Shown: positions 25,710 through 39,232 of the stretch, in pieces | Numbering within the stretch: the stretch's first letter is position 1 | Layout of the letters: each line of letters opens with the position of its first letter | DNA from: Parascedosporium putredinis | Taxonomy: Eukaryota; Ascomycota; Sordariomycetes; Microascales; Microascaceae | NCBI GenBank assembly: GCA_949357655.1 | Contig: CASHTG010000012.1 | Span: 4,154,001 to 4,218,000 of the forward strand | DNA length: 64,000 bases | Direction of reading: 5' to 3' | The notes under the pieces: generated by a model | Told to the model about the DNA's origin: nothing | Database searches by the model: none | What the model saw: only the letters and a program-made list of their open reading frames with translations | Program-made: the position numbers and the translations under genes

Positions 25710-26067
25710 GGAGAAGGAAAAGAATGCGAGCGGATTTCTGCGGGCGTAGATGAAGAAACGAGAGATACCGGAATTGTGTTCCAGCAAAATGTAACATGCT
25801 GAGTGGAAAAGGAATGTTTACGAGTTGTAGTTCCTAGGTTGTCTTCACGTTAGGCAATAATTAGCTCATTAGTTCAATCGAGTGCCATTGATATTAAAGC
25901 CATCCTCTTTCTTGAATGTGAATCGTGCTACGCTCGTCGGGTGGATGAAATGTGCAGTGAGAGGTACGTGGACGGAAACATTGTTTCGAAATGGGTATCC
26001 CAACTCCGTTATGCCATAAACTATTGAACACTCATAAAGCTCATAGGTAAAACCCCTACCGTGCCAG
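25710..26067. other. Convergent intergenic region
   Basis: This stretch contains the 3' ends of the GPI-type gene (plus strand) and the ELYS-like gene (minus strand). No gene or RNA was recognised. Confidence 0.45.
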
Positions 26068-27135
26068 TTACGCCCTGTTACCCAGACCCTGCCTCATCCC
26101 TTCCAATATAGACGCCCATTGACCACCGAGGCCCTTCTGCGTTACTGCCTCCTCCAGTTTCCCTGTGACTATTCTTCGCATAACGAGGGTATCCCTAGCC
26201 CTCTTATGCTTCGCGAGGTCCGTCGTCAGGTATTCCTCAAACCAGGCCTCCTCGTCCGCGTCGAGAGCCAGACTGATGAGTTCTAGCCCCCTCTGTCCAG
26301 CCTCGTCCCCGGCCGGCGAGTCGAGCACCGACGTAATCAGGCGCTGGAAGAGGAGCTGTCGCGTGTGCTCCGGGTAGGTTCGGGAGTAGTGAAAGGCTTG
26401 CGCGACGCTCGAGTCAGCCATGGCATCAAACACGAGGGTGAGGGCCTGCGGCGTCTTGAGAACAGGCTGGACCGTGTGGAAGTAGGAGAGGGCGAGGGAG
26501 GGGTCGTCGGAGTGGCGGGCAAAGGCGATGATGATGTCGTCGGCGAAATCGGGCATCAGAGAGGGGTGGGAGATGTATTCAAGAGCGGCCTGGGGAAAAT
26601 CTGTGTTATTAAAACGCTTCCTGCTTGAGAGAGGGAGCCTTGGTTCTAAAGGCATACCTTGAATTCGTGTCTGTCGAGGAGCCAGAGGCCCTTCATGAAG
26701 ATTTGGTACTTCTTGGGCACTCCACTGACGGCAGCAAAGTCTTCCGAGTAGTCGGATCGCTTGTTGGCGTAGTCGAAGTCGAGGAGGACGTAGTAGAAGA
26801 TGGATAGGCGGTGGTGCATCGTCATGTTAGCTTCGCAAACTTGTTGGTGAAGCGCCTTGAGGGTGTTTTCCGTCTTTGCAGGGTAGATTTTAGCTGCGCA
26901 GTGCAAATAGTTTCAGTTACTATAGGCCCATATGGTAGAAGTTGGCGGGGGAACGTAGGGACCGGGAATAAGCATTACCTTTTCCTACGCCTAGAGCTTT
27001 CAGGACGCGGTCGATGAACAGCGCCCCGTCAAACTTGCGACGAACCGTCTCCGTCTCTTGGAAGAAGTCGCGGTTTGGAAAGGGCCGCGCCTTGCCAAAT
27101 ACATGGCTAAAGTCTCTGTAGTCAAAAGTCGCCAT
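26068..27135 (-). CDS. ELYS-like nuclear pore complex assembly protein
   Basis: Three exons (27135-26979, 26893-26658, 26589-26068) encode 304 residues with intact frame. The pattern fits the ELYS-like domain of fungal nuclear pore assembly proteins: LFIDRVLKALG, then YPAKTENTLKALHQQ, then LSIFYYVLLDFDY, then KYQIFMKGLWLLDRHEFK, then ALEYISHPSLMPDFADDI. In animals ELYS links chromatin to the Nup107-160 complex. Fungal versions are short and contain only this helical region, as here. The gene is divergent from SMC4 with a shared 551-bp upstream region. Confidence 0.85.
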
Positions 27136-27686
27136 GGCTGCTGCTGCTGCTCTGTGCCCGTGAGGAGGTCGTGCCGGTGGGAGCCTCACAATGAATCAAA
27201 GCTTGTTATTTTTTTATTTCCTTTCCTTGGGAAGATGCTGCTCTCAATGGCAAGGAAGCTTGGTTTTGAGATGAATGAAGTCGACATCGGCCAAAGCATA
27301 ACGCTGAACAGCTGACGCCACCCGGTAAGGCTAGGTAGAGTGGCGTCGGTGCCCCGCGTGGGGCGTCGCGATGGGAAGCGTGGCTGATTTGTTTACAAAC
27401 CCCAATTAGGAAAGACCCATACAAACAAGACATCGTCCAAACAGCCCACAGAAGTCAAGGCAAGTCAATTTGTACCCCCATTAAACATCGAGACAAGAGA
27501 AGTCTTTGGAACCCAAGGAAGACGCTTCGTGAAACGAGCCCCCCTTTGAAGTTTTGGGCTGCTGCGATTTTACCCTCCCTTTTTTAGTCTTTCTTTTCCC
27601 CCTTCCTTCCCATTAGTTTTATTTCAGCGCAGACCGCTTCTCCCTTTCCACAGCCCGAGTTGGGCGCCTTATTCACATTTCCAGCC
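27136..27686. promoter_or_regulatory. Shared divergent promoter, ELYS-like / SMC4
   Basis: The region lies between two genes that start in opposite directions. It carries a perfect 8-bp inverted repeat, GACGCCAC at 27314-27321 and GTGGCGTC at 27340-27347, separated by 18 bases. It could be a paired factor site or a hairpin in one of the 5'UTRs. The SMC4-proximal part (27580-27680) is pyrimidine-rich. Confidence 0.5.
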
Positions 27687-30600
27687 ATGTCCTCCGCTTC
27701 GTCGCGTCCGTCGCGGCGCGCCGCCACGAGGAAGACGGTCGTCGACTCCTCGGATGATGAGATGAACACGACAATGACCAAGCACGCCGCCGACGACGAA
27801 GAAGAGTTCGCTCCCCCGACCAGCAGCCCCCGCCGGCAGACGCGCTCGAGGAGATCGATTGCGCCCGCGGCCACCGCGTCCTCCTCCACAAGCACGGCGG
27901 CGCCTCGCACTCGCGGGCGTCCGAAGAAGAGCCTTGCCCCGACGGAAGCCTCCACGATCTTGGATCCCGACACGACCGTCATGTCGACGGCCACCGTGCT
28001 CGAGGAGCCCGTGAAGAAGCCCATCGCTATCAGGAAGCGCAAGAGCGTGATCAAGCCAGAAGTCACGCCTGACGAGCAGGTGTCCTCGTCGATGCCCACG
28101 CCGGAGCCTAGCATGTCCCCTGAGCCGTCTATTCTGCAGAATGCTCCGCTAGCCGACATTACCGTCACGGCCGTCAACGAGCGCCCCAGTACCGCTGACG
28201 ACAACACGATCAAGCCTATCCGGCCCATGGATACCCCGCTCATGCGCCCGATGGATATCGTCCTCAAATCACGCACCATGGCGATTCCCATGGTCGAGGA
28301 TACGGGGCCGAAGCCACGCATCGTCATTACCAATCTCATTCTCAACAACTTCAAGAGTTATGCCGGCCGACAAGAAGTTGGACCGTTCCACGCATCTTTC
28401 TCCTCCGTCGTCGGACCCAACGGTTCCGGCAAGTCCAATGTTATCGACTCGCTTCTCTTCGTTTTTGGTTTCCGAGCCAGCAAGATGAGGCAGGGCAAGA
28501 TCTCCGCGCTCATCCATAATTCGGCTCAGTATCCCGATCTGGATCATTGCGAGGTCGCCGTGCATTTCCAAGAGGTTTTGGATCAGGTAGGATGACCCAT
28601 TTCTAGAAAAGCATCTTCACTCTTCAAAGGTCCCAAAAATGCTAACATGGCGCAGCCTGGTGGTGGACACACTGTTATCCCTGACTCAGAGCTCATTATC
28701 TCGAGACGAGCGTTCAAGAATAACTCGAGCAAATACTACATCAACAACAAAACTTCCGATTATACGACTGTCACAACACTCCTGCGAGAACGGGGTATTG
28801 ATCTTGACCACAAGCGATTTCTCATTCTTCAGGGTGAGGTCGAGTCAATTGCTCAGATGAAGGCCAAGGCTGGCAACGAGCACGAGGACGGCCTGCTCGA
28901 GTATCTCGAGGATATCATCGGCACCTCGAAATACAAGACGCCCATCGAGGAGGCGGCGGCTGAGGTCGAGGCTCTCAACGAACGATGTCTCGAGAAGAGT
29001 GGCCGTGTTCAGCACGTGGAAAAGGAAAAGAACAGCCTCGAGGACAAGAAGAACAAGGCTATTGCCTACATTCGCGACGAGAACGAACTCGCGTTGAAGA
29101 ACGCTGCACTGTACCAAATCTATATGAGTGAGTTCGAGGACAACATCGCTGTCACCCAAGAGGCCATCCAACAGATCCAGTCGCGGCTTGATGCCGAATT
29201 GGAAAAGCATCACGGAGGCGAGGAGGTGATCAAGAAGCTCGAAAAGATCTACGCCAAGGGCAGCAAGGAGTTCCAGAACCAGGAGAAGGAAACCCAGGCT
29301 CTCGTCAAGGAAATGACCAAGTTCGATCAGGAACGTGTCAAGTTTGACGAAAAGCGCAAGTTCCTCAACGACAAACGCAAGAAGCTCGAAAAGGCCATTA
29401 CCAACGCCGAAACGTCGGCGGCCGAGGCAGAGCAGACGATCCAGGAATGCGGCGAGGAGATTGAGACTCGTTCGGCTGAGATCGCTACCCTCGAGGAGCA
29501 GGTCAAGGTCGAGGAGGAGGAGCTCGCCAGCATCAGGGAGAGCCTCAAGGGCAAGACGCAGGCCTTTTCCGATAAGATCGCCGCCAAGCAAAAGGCGCTT
29601 GAGCCCTGGAACGAAAAGATCAACCAGAAGCAATCGTCCATTGCCGTCGCCGAGAGTGAGCTCAGCATTCTCCGCGAGAAGGCCAATGCCGGCGCGGTCG
29701 CTCAGGCCGAAATCGAGGCCAAGGTTGCCTCCATCGAACAGAACAAGGCGGCCAAGCTCCAGGAGCTCGAGGAGTGCAAGATTGAGAAGGCCAAGCTGGA
29801 GAAGGAGGCGCAAAGCGTGGAGACCGAGTTCAAGGAGCTAGCTTCTCAGGAGCCTAGGATCCGCACCAAGGTCTCCAACGTCCGCCAGAAGGCCGAGGAG
29901 GCCCGCTCCAGTCTCGCTAAGAGCCAGACCCAGGGCAATGTCCTCACCGCCCTCATGCGCATGAAGGAGTCGGGCCGTATTGACGGCTTCCATGGTCGTC
30001 TTGGCAATCTCGGCACCATTGATGCCAAGTATGACGTTGCCATTTCCACCGCATGCAGCGCCCTCGACAACTTCGTCACGGATACTGTCGAAGCCGGCCA
30101 GCAGTGCATCGAGTACCTGCGTAAGACAAACCTTGGCCGCGCCAACTTTATCTGCTTGGACAAGCTCCGTGCCCGCGACATGTCCCCCATCCAGACTCCC
30201 GAGAACGCGCCCCGTCTCTTCGACCTGATTAGGACGAAGGAAGACAGGTTCGGTCCCGCTTTTTACCATGCCCTGCAGGACACTCTCGTTGCCGAGGATC
30301 TCGCCCAGGCCAACAGAATTGCCTATGGCGCGAAGAGGTGGCGGGTCGTCACGCTTGCCGGTGAGCTCATTGACAAGTCTGGTACCATGACTGGTGGTGG
30401 CACCACTGTCAAGAAGGGCCTCATGTCCTCCAAGCTCGTGCAAGAAACTAGCAAAGAGCAGGTAGCCAAGTACGAGGCTGACCGTGAGGCCATCGAGACC
30501 AAGTTCCAAGAATTCCAAGACTACCAAAAGGAGCTAGAGACAAGGTTGCGCAGCCTACGTGATGAGATCCCCATTCTTGACACCCGGATGCAGAAGATTG

Positions 30601-32335
30601 GCCTGGAGATTGACAGCGCCACCAAGAACCTTGCCGACGCTCACCGTCGCATCAAGGAGCTGAGCAAGGAGCACCAGCCCTCGCAGGCTGATGACAAGCG
30701 TGCCGCTGATCTGGAGAAGGAGATTGCCAAGCTCAACAAGGAGGTAGACAAGCTCCATGCCGAGACCTCGAGCGTCGAAGCGGAGATCAAGCTTCTCCAG
30801 GACAAAATCATGCAAGTCGGTGGTGAGAAGCTTAGGGCCCAGCGTGCCAAGGTTGATGCTCTCAAGGAAGAAATCTCCTCCAACAACGAGGAGACGTCAA
30901 ACGCCGAGGTGCGCAAGGTCAAGGCCGAGAAGGCCCGCGTCAAGCTTGACAAGGATCACGCCAAGGCTAGCAAGGAGCTCGCCGCCGCCGAGCGGGACCT
31001 GGAGAAGCTCGAAAGCGAGGTTGAGAACCAGGGCCAGATTTCGGACGAGCTCAAGGCTCGTGTCGAGGCGGCCGAGGCGGAGCTGGCGGATAAGAAGAAG
31101 GAGCTCGCCGAAGTCAAGGCTGAGCTTGATGAGAAGACGAGCGAACTCAATGAGACGCGTGCTGCCGAGATTGAAATGAAGAACACTCTCGAGGAAAATC
31201 AAAAGGTGCTCGTCGACAACAACAACCGCCTTAGGTACTGGATCGACAAGCTCAGCAAGCTCAAGCTTCAAGATATTGACTATCTCACGGGCCAATCAGC
31301 CTCTGGCTCTCAGCAACCGGCTGCAGCCACCGTCAAGACGGAGGAAGGAGAAGAGGCACAACAAGCGCCAGAGGAGAACTCTGACGACAGCTCCGAAACC
31401 TCTCAGACCGAAGAGGACACATCCTCGTCCGAGGAAGAGGGCCCCACGACTCTTCACAACAAGAACGGCACGCTAGAGCTTCCTCGGTATACCAAGGACG
31501 AGCTCGCGGACATGTCCAAGGATAGGCTCAAGGGCGAGATTGCCGCGCTCGAGGAGAAGACGCAAAACGCCGTCGACCTGTCGGTGCTCGCGGAATACCG
31601 CCGCCGCGTTGAGGAGCACGCCAACCGTGCGTCCGACCTCGCGACAGAGGTGGCTGCTCGAGACTCGGCCAAGAAGCGGTGCGACGAGCTCCGGCGCCTC
31701 CGTCTCGAGGGCTTCATGGAGGGCTTCAGCATCATTTCCCTGCGCCTCAAGGAAATGTACCAGATGATCACCATGGGCGGTAACGCTGAGCTGGAGCTCG
31801 TGGACTCGCTCGACCCGTTCAGCGAGGGCATCCTCTTTAGCGTCATGCCCCCAAGAAGAGCTGGAAGAACATCGGCAACTTGTCGGGTGGTGAGAAGACG
31901 CTGAGCAGTTTGGCCTTGGTGTTTGCTCTTCATCACTACAAGCCTACGCCGCTCTACGTCATGGACGAGATTGACGCCGCGTTGGATTTCCGGAACGTGA
32001 GTTTCCCCGCTGCATTTCCATCCCCATCTTTTCTGCTTTCATTCCTGTCTATGTACAATTGTGCTAACCGTCGTCGACAGGTATCCATCGTCGCCAACTA
32101 CATCAAGGAGCGGACCAAGAATGCTCAGTTCATCGTCATTTCTCTCCGCAACAACATGTTTGAGCTCGCCTCGCGCCTAGTTGGTGTGTACAAGGTCAAC
32201 CACATGACCAAGAGCGTCACCATCGAGAACAAGGACTACGTCCACGGCAGACCCGCGGCGCCGCCGGTAGCCCCGCAACATCACAACCGAGATTACACCA
32301 CGATGTTGGTAGGGCCGAGGCTAGGGGGCATGTAA
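27687..32335 (+). CDS. SMC4: Condensin subunit SMC4 (one frame break)
   Basis: Exons 27687-28586, 28656-31996 and 32081-32335 encode about 1498 residues. A low-complexity basic/Ser N-terminus precedes the Walker A motif GPNGSGKSNVID at about residue 245. Two long coiled coils flank a hinge at about residues 720-900 with the TMTGGG segment. The signature LSGGEKTL (about 1374) and Walker B YVMDEIDAALD complete the ATPase head. SMC4 pairs with SMC2 in condensin to compact mitotic chromosomes. The single break is the C run 31848-31852 (five where six are needed). It cuts the protein just before the signature motif, so a naive annotation would lose the ATPase C-lobe. An acidic Ser/Glu insert (EEGEEAQQ ... 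SSSEEEG) interrupts the C-terminal coil at 31330-31446. Confidence 0.95.
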
Positions 32336-32877
32336 GATTCTCCGTGACGAGGTGGTTGATTAAGCCGTTTGTTATGTGGAGCCATCGCATTCTGGGTGTG
32401 GGTAGACGGGGTTGGTTTATATATGATTACGAACATCGGATGGGTGGTTTTTCAGTGCCGTGGCACGAGGGGTTCAGGGTTGGGCTATACTCCATTTTTT
32501 ACGTCTTCGTCAAGCTGGGCTTTGTTTTTTAATCTCTTGTTTTGTTTTTGGTTTTCATCTTTTTAATGAGATTGTTAATGATCATCGTGTCTAATGATGC
32601 ATGGGCTCCCTCCTTCGTCGAAGTGCATATCTCAACAGGAATGGTGCGTTGATGGGAGACGACATATACGGACAGTATAACTACCAACAGTCACAAGGAT
32701 CGAGGCATCACGCACAGCACGCAGAGAGGAGACAAAGGTACAAGGTCAAGTAAAATGCCCATTTATGCCCTTTTTAAAACCGGGTTGCCATCATTTTTGG
32801 TTTCATAAACTAAACTAGTCCCTAAAAATGTGATTGAACAACGAAACGCCATCATTAAAAAATGCATATCCGTTTCT
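32336..32877. other. Convergent intergenic region SMC4/RPS26
   Basis: T-rich 3'UTR sequence of SMC4 and the 3' end of RPS26 lie here. No coding signal was seen. Confidence 0.5.
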
Positions 32878-33637
32878 TTAGCTCTTGCCCTGGGTGGGGA
32901 CAATCTTCTTGCCGTCCTTGTTGTATCGGACCCTGGGAGGAGGAGCACGGTTCTTGCGGCCAACGGTGGATCGGACACTGCAGAGTCTCTGTTAGCATAA
33001 TCTAGGTACGAGCAAAAAGAAAGGGGGTGGCTCTGCCTGCTGCGAGGCCTGTTCTGAACGCAGAACGAGGCTCAAGCAAGGCAAGGGCAGGTTTCCCCTT
33101 TCGAGGGGCGGGGAGAACTTTGAGGGTGTTGTTCTTTTCTCTCAAAGAAAGTACAACCAAGGATCGTCTGAAGCGCATGCAACGCAGAGCAGCGTGCAGT
33201 CGTCACCCCTCTGGACAAACATACCGTACGATCTTGCCGTGGATGGCACAAGACACACAGTACTGCAGCTTCAGGTACATCTTGGGTACGGGATAGTCGG
33301 CACCGAAGACGGAAGCCTCCAAGATATCACCTGCGAGAGAGAAAAGGTTAGCAATCACTCATCATTTGCCAAATGACGGCCAATGACCCCGCCAACGTGT
33401 GCAGGACAATCGAGCCAAAACAGCGCGATCCGAATTGAAAAGCGAAGCCAAGTCGTCTTGATGGAGGAGGGAGGTTCGAAACATACGGGTAGCAGCAGAC
33501 TCGACCATGTTGCGGATGGTGAAGCGCTTGATCGCCTTATCCTTGGGAGTGCATCGCGAGCAGTTGGAGCAGCGGATGGGCTTGACGTGGCCGCGACCCT
33601 TCTTGTTGCGGCCGTTGTTCTTTCTCTTCTTAGGCAT
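32878..33637 (-). CDS. RPS26: 40S ribosomal protein eS26
   Basis: Three exons (33637-33487, 33330-33225, 32977-32878) encode 118 residues with intact frame. The protein begins MPKKRKNNGRNKKGRGHVKP and has the zinc-site pair CSNCSRC and CVSCAIH. eS26 sits near the mRNA exit channel of the small subunit. Codons for two arginines are split by the introns, and all phases agree. A 5'UTR intron (33725-33649, GTACGT...CTTCAG) precedes the start codon. The gene is divergent from the ubiquitin-eS31 gene. Confidence 0.97.
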
Positions 33638-34934
<1,297 letters not shown>

Positions 34935-35335
34935 GGGTCGTTTGGGGGCGTGGAAATCAAAAACATTTTAAAATTACGGGATTGACGATTAAGGGACTGA
35001 ATTTAGGGAATTTGGGGATGAGGGCTCACTGATACCGGCGTTGTAGCATAGACTCAATTACCTGATTTTGTCTGGTTAAAAATAATACTTCGAGTCCTTC
35101 CGTGACACCTGCCACTTGTAGCCTTGATCTTCGTTGTTGTAACTGTCGCCATAATGACCAACCATGTCTGCACTCGCCACCCTTTCCGTGATGTTGACTA
35201 GGGACGAAATTTTGCAGCTTAGCCAAGGTTATCGATATTGTATTCGGTTGTTCGATACTACGGTTCAAGCTATTGGCTACCTCCTAGTATTTTTTGTGTG
35301 TCTCCTCTTGGCCCCCTCGGCTTGTTTGCCCCACT
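34935..35335. other. Convergent intergenic region RPS31/chitinase
   Basis: Two facing 3'UTRs occupy this stretch. No coding or RNA signal was recognised. Confidence 0.45.
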
Positions 35336-36637
35336 TCACTGATCAGGAAACCCATTCCTCAGATTGTCGTACTTCGTGTGCGGATAGGAAATGCAATTCT
35401 CCTTCTTCTGGAGACAGCCCGGTCCACCAAATACGTTGGTGACGTTCCCAATGATGCTCTCCTGGCCCTCCTTATCCGAGCTGCTCTCCCACCACATGGC
35501 ACCACCGAGACCCCTCGCCTTGATGTAGTCCGCCTTTAGTCTCGCCGTAGGCACGGTATCGTAAGTAACGAAAGTCCTGGTGGACGGGTTAAAGCAGTAG
35601 CTTGCACCGAGAGCGGGATCATTGACCTCGGATGCGCCGTCGAGGGGCAGCTTCTTGAAGTCGTAGACGCCTGCCTCCCAGTTGCCTTGGCCAACGCCTT
35701 GATAGGACGAGCCCGGGCCGTCCGTGTTCTCGAATCCGCGGCCGTAGAGAGGCATTCCTATGACGATCTTGTTGGGCGCGATTCCGGCATGGTTCGTGTA
35801 GTAGTCGAGGGCGGCCTGCGTGGAGAAGGGCGTGGATTTGGGGTTCGATCCGCAGGGGTAAAGGTTAGCCTGGTGAGCAGCGACGCTGTCCCAGGATCCT
35901 GCGTAGTCGTAGGCCATGACGTTCCAGAAGTCGAGGTACTGGTCCATGCCCCGGAGGTCCATCCTTTGGTAGTTCTCGGTTCCGCAGGGACTCGCCACCG
36001 TCAACTCAAAGTGATACGGCGTCGGGAGGGTATTGCTATATTGGTCGAGTGCCTCGCGACACACGCGGAGGAGCTCCACGTAGTCCGCCGCCTCCTGCGC
36101 GTTGGCGGGGTACTCCCAATCGATGTCGATTCCGTCTAGGCCGACATTCTTGAGGATCTCTACCGACGTCTCGGCGAATCGCTTGCGGCCCTCGGGGGTG
36201 CTGGCGGGGCCCTTGAAGTTGGGCGAGTAGGTCCAGCCTCCGATGGAGAGGAGGATTTTGAGGTTTCGGTTGCGCTTCTTCAAGAGGTTCAGCTGCTTGA
36301 AGCAACCGTACAGGTTCGTGCCGACGTCGTTCCAAGAGTCTCCATCCCAATGGATGTCAGTGTCGGCCCAAGCGTCCGTGAGATGGCTGGCATGCGTTAG
36401 CTCATACTTGAAGTCAGGCGTTGGGATTCGCTATGAATCAACTTACACTTCACCGTCGGGCTTGATGTTGGCAAAGGCATAGAGAATGTGGGTGAGGTTC
36501 TCGGCCGGGAGGGTCTGGGGGAGGTGCTTCCGGCCATAAATTGCCCTTCGAGCTTCTTGTTAGCTTGCACTCCTGCAGGATCAATGGGGGAGGGAAGCCT
36601 ACCAGTTGACAAAGTAGGCGACTGTTCGGTGCGCCAT
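35336..36637 (-). CDS. GH18 chitinase without signal peptide
   Basis: Three exons (36637-36603, 36545-36447, 36386-35336) encode 394 residues with intact frame. The protein starts MAHRTVAYFVNW, has LLSIGGWTYSPNF, the GH18 catalytic motif DGIDIDWEYP (DxxDxDxE, acid/base Glu at about residue 131), the MAYDYAGSWD segment and the late GGAMWWESS strand. This is the fungal subgroup A endochitinase fold, related to the Trichoderma 42-kDa enzymes. There is no N-terminal hydrophobic segment, so the enzyme is probably intracellular or exported unconventionally. Alternatively an upstream exon encoding a signal peptide was missed. A mature-start motif sitting directly at the initiator Met argues for the intracellular type. 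Confidence 0.93.
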
Positions 36638-38766
36638 GTCTAAGGACCAGATGAAAATGACGGGGATATAAAGAAAGAATGGTCAAGGGCGAGGAGCAAA
36701 CGAGGTGGTGAGCTGTAGATACTTGTTAGGAGAAGGAGGTCCTGCTAAGCAATTTATAGCCGACTTTGAATCGAGAATAGATTCAATAGGAGGGGTAGAA
36801 ATGTGGAAGCAACTGTATGCATCAACAGATCACGGTGTTGACTTCATCCACTCTTCATATATAGGGATTAAGGATAGAAGAGATAGAAGACGTGTACGAT
36901 GCAGTGGCAAATAAAGAGGAGGAGGAGGCAGCATAAGAAGACTCGGGGTTGAGAAGAGTGCCGTCACGAGTAGGTGGAATAGCTCCTCCTTCCGATCTGA
37001 GAGAAGAGGGGCATGGTGGGGGAGGGGAGCTACGACCCAGGGTTGGAACACTGAACTCTACAGGCCCACGAGGTGAACCATCAATTCGACTGACAGGGGC
37101 GGGCAACGTACTCAACCGTCCTCAGCCTAGCTTTCAGGTGCGTTTAAGGCCATTTGGCTCCAAACTCGAGCCTGCATCAGGTTTAGCGAGGTACAGCATT
37201 CACTCCTCCTTTGGATGATTCGCAAGTGGAGAGCTGCGGCGAGCTCGGCCACAGCCGGTGACGCCGAGTGCCAAGCGACACTGGAAGCGGACGATTGGGC
37301 GCGGGGTTTTCCTTTCTGGATGAGGGGCAACAGTGATGACGACGCAGTTTTGCAAACAGGCCCTCCGAGTCCACCAAGGAGGGCGCTGGCCGGGGTCCTT
37401 TTGGCGGCCATTAATTGGGGTTGCGGCGAATACAAGATGGACTCGTCAATCTGTGCCTCGTGTGGCTTTGAGACTATTGGCAGGGCGCAATCGCGGATAA
37501 CCAGCCTTTTTCAGCCCCAGCGTGCAGCGAAATGTGATTCCACGAACACCCTCAAGGGTTTACAGGTGGCCGGAAAGAAAACAAATGAAAAAAGAAATAA
37601 AAGGATTTATACTATTTCCATAGCTCCTCGTCTATTCCCCGGTCTGGGGCATGAGATGTAAATGGAAAACCATTGTCGTGTTGCGCCTGTTACGGGGCGG
37701 TGTAAGAGCAGGAACAAAGTGGCAGTTGCGCGCAATCCTCAAAGGAGCAGCATAGTCAAGTCCGCCTTGATGAGATCCATTGATCCCACGGGATTCGAAT
37801 AGAAGCTCCCTTGCGGTGTTATTTTCTCAGGCTGGCTTCCTTTTGGTTCTCCGGTTTCCGTTGAGGGCTGAGATCTTGGAGATTCATGCTATACGCATCG
37901 AGAAGGGCTCCTTCTTCACCAATGACAGCCCGGAGCTACCCATCAGACCTCGCCAGATACGGCCTTCAAGAGCTAACGGAAGGGCAAAGATATTCACGCA
38001 TTTTATCATGACTCCTATGACATGATATCCACAAATATACGTGTGTTGAGGAGTCTTTTTCAGGTCGAAATCTGTAGACGTTACTTAGTCGCCCGAACTG
38101 GACTGTACTGATCTCGCCCGTGTGGCTTCAGGTTGTTTGCCCCTTGGGCATCGCTCTATGAGACAGATCCATGCTTTACCTGCGAGGCCTACGAGGGCAT
38201 TCCTCATGGAATAGAAGGAAGTAGACGAGTTAAACCGTGGCGCGAGATCCTGGTTATGTGATTGCTGCTATGCCAACTTAAAGCACACTGAGTTTTCAGA
38301 AACCGATCATTGCCTTTCTTTGAAAGTCGTGGGAAGAGAGTCAAAAGAATTGCCGGCCGTTTCAGCTACCGATTATCTTGAAGGGTATAACTACCCGACC
38401 AGTATGATCACAGGTGTATAGCTGCAGGATCCCTCTTTCATCTCTACAGGTCAAATATATTCTGCGATTAACCACTCGACGCGTTTGATGATGCCCACAT
38501 GCAGCTTTAGCACACCGAGCTCACATCTTTCTCTTCTATCATCTATTTTCTTCCGTTTATTAGAAATCCTTTAGAAATCCTTAAGCGAAAAAAACCCTCA
38601 TACCTTTCTTCCTGCAAGACTTATCCATAGCGTGTTCACCCCATTGTTTTCCAGGAACACAACCAAGTTCAGAGCTGAATCCGTCTGCCCTCCTCGGTTA
38701 CAATGCGTTATCTGAGCTGTTGTAGAGGACAGATATTTAGATTCATGTACAAGTACTACTAGCATT

Positions 38767-38786
38767 CTATATGGAAATCCATATAG
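38767..38786. repeat. 20-bp palindrome with 9-bp arms
   Basis: Arms CTATATGGA (38767-38775) and TCCATATAG (38778-38786) are perfect inverted copies around a central AA. It lies in non-coding AT-rich DNA 0.7 kb upstream of NOP56. It could be a dimeric factor site; the function is unknown. Confidence 0.6.
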
Positions 38787-39012
38787 ACCAGCCATAAACT
38801 TCTACAAAGACAGCTTGACACAATATTTGAAGGTATACCGAGGTACTGGGAACCGCCATCTCCCCAACGACTAGAATTTGTGGTGCATCTGCATTCTGGG
38901 GTGGTGATAGTTTCACAAATTCTGGCAGGCCAAATCCTATTGAATGTACCATTGATTGGTCACTTATTCTTGCAGTTTATTCCTTGATGCATCAATTATT
39001 CGGGCGGCGCTT

Positions 39013-39020
39013 CTCATCGC
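39013..39020 (+). promoter_or_regulatory. PAC-type element upstream of NOP56
   Basis: CTCATCGC is the reverse complement of the PAC core GCGATGAG. PAC is the well-known promoter element of ribosome-biogenesis and RNA polymerase I/III genes in ascomycetes. Here it sits about 490 bp before the start codon of NOP56, a gene of exactly that regulon. An E-box TCACGTG follows at 39095-39101. Confidence 0.6.
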
Positions 39021-39191
39021 AACATCGCAAAGAGCGCGTCGGCTCCAAAGCGTCAACGCACGCTTGGCACGGTACTGGTGCAATTATGATGTGGTCACGT
39101 GGAGATAAGATAAAGCGAAAGGACTGATCCTGAGGGGACTCCACTTGCCAATGCGGGACAATGGCGGATCAGTGTGTACCTCCCCCAAGGC

Positions 39192-39232
39192 GGAAAAAAA
39201 TTCAGCACACTGGCTCGGTGGGAAAAAAATTT
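39192..39232 (+). promoter_or_regulatory. Paired RRPE-like elements upstream of NOP56
   Basis: Two similar A7-T elements occur 30 bp apart: GGAAAAAAATTC from 39192 and GGAAAAAAATTTAA from 39221. AAAAATTT (39225-39232) is the core of RRPE, which together with PAC marks ribosome-biogenesis promoters. The pair lies about 280-320 bp before the NOP56 start codon. Confidence 0.55.

Noticed and set aside
37215..37661. 148-codon plus-strand open frame as a gene
   Set aside because: No domain, no promoter or intron support, and composition like the surrounding non-coding DNA.
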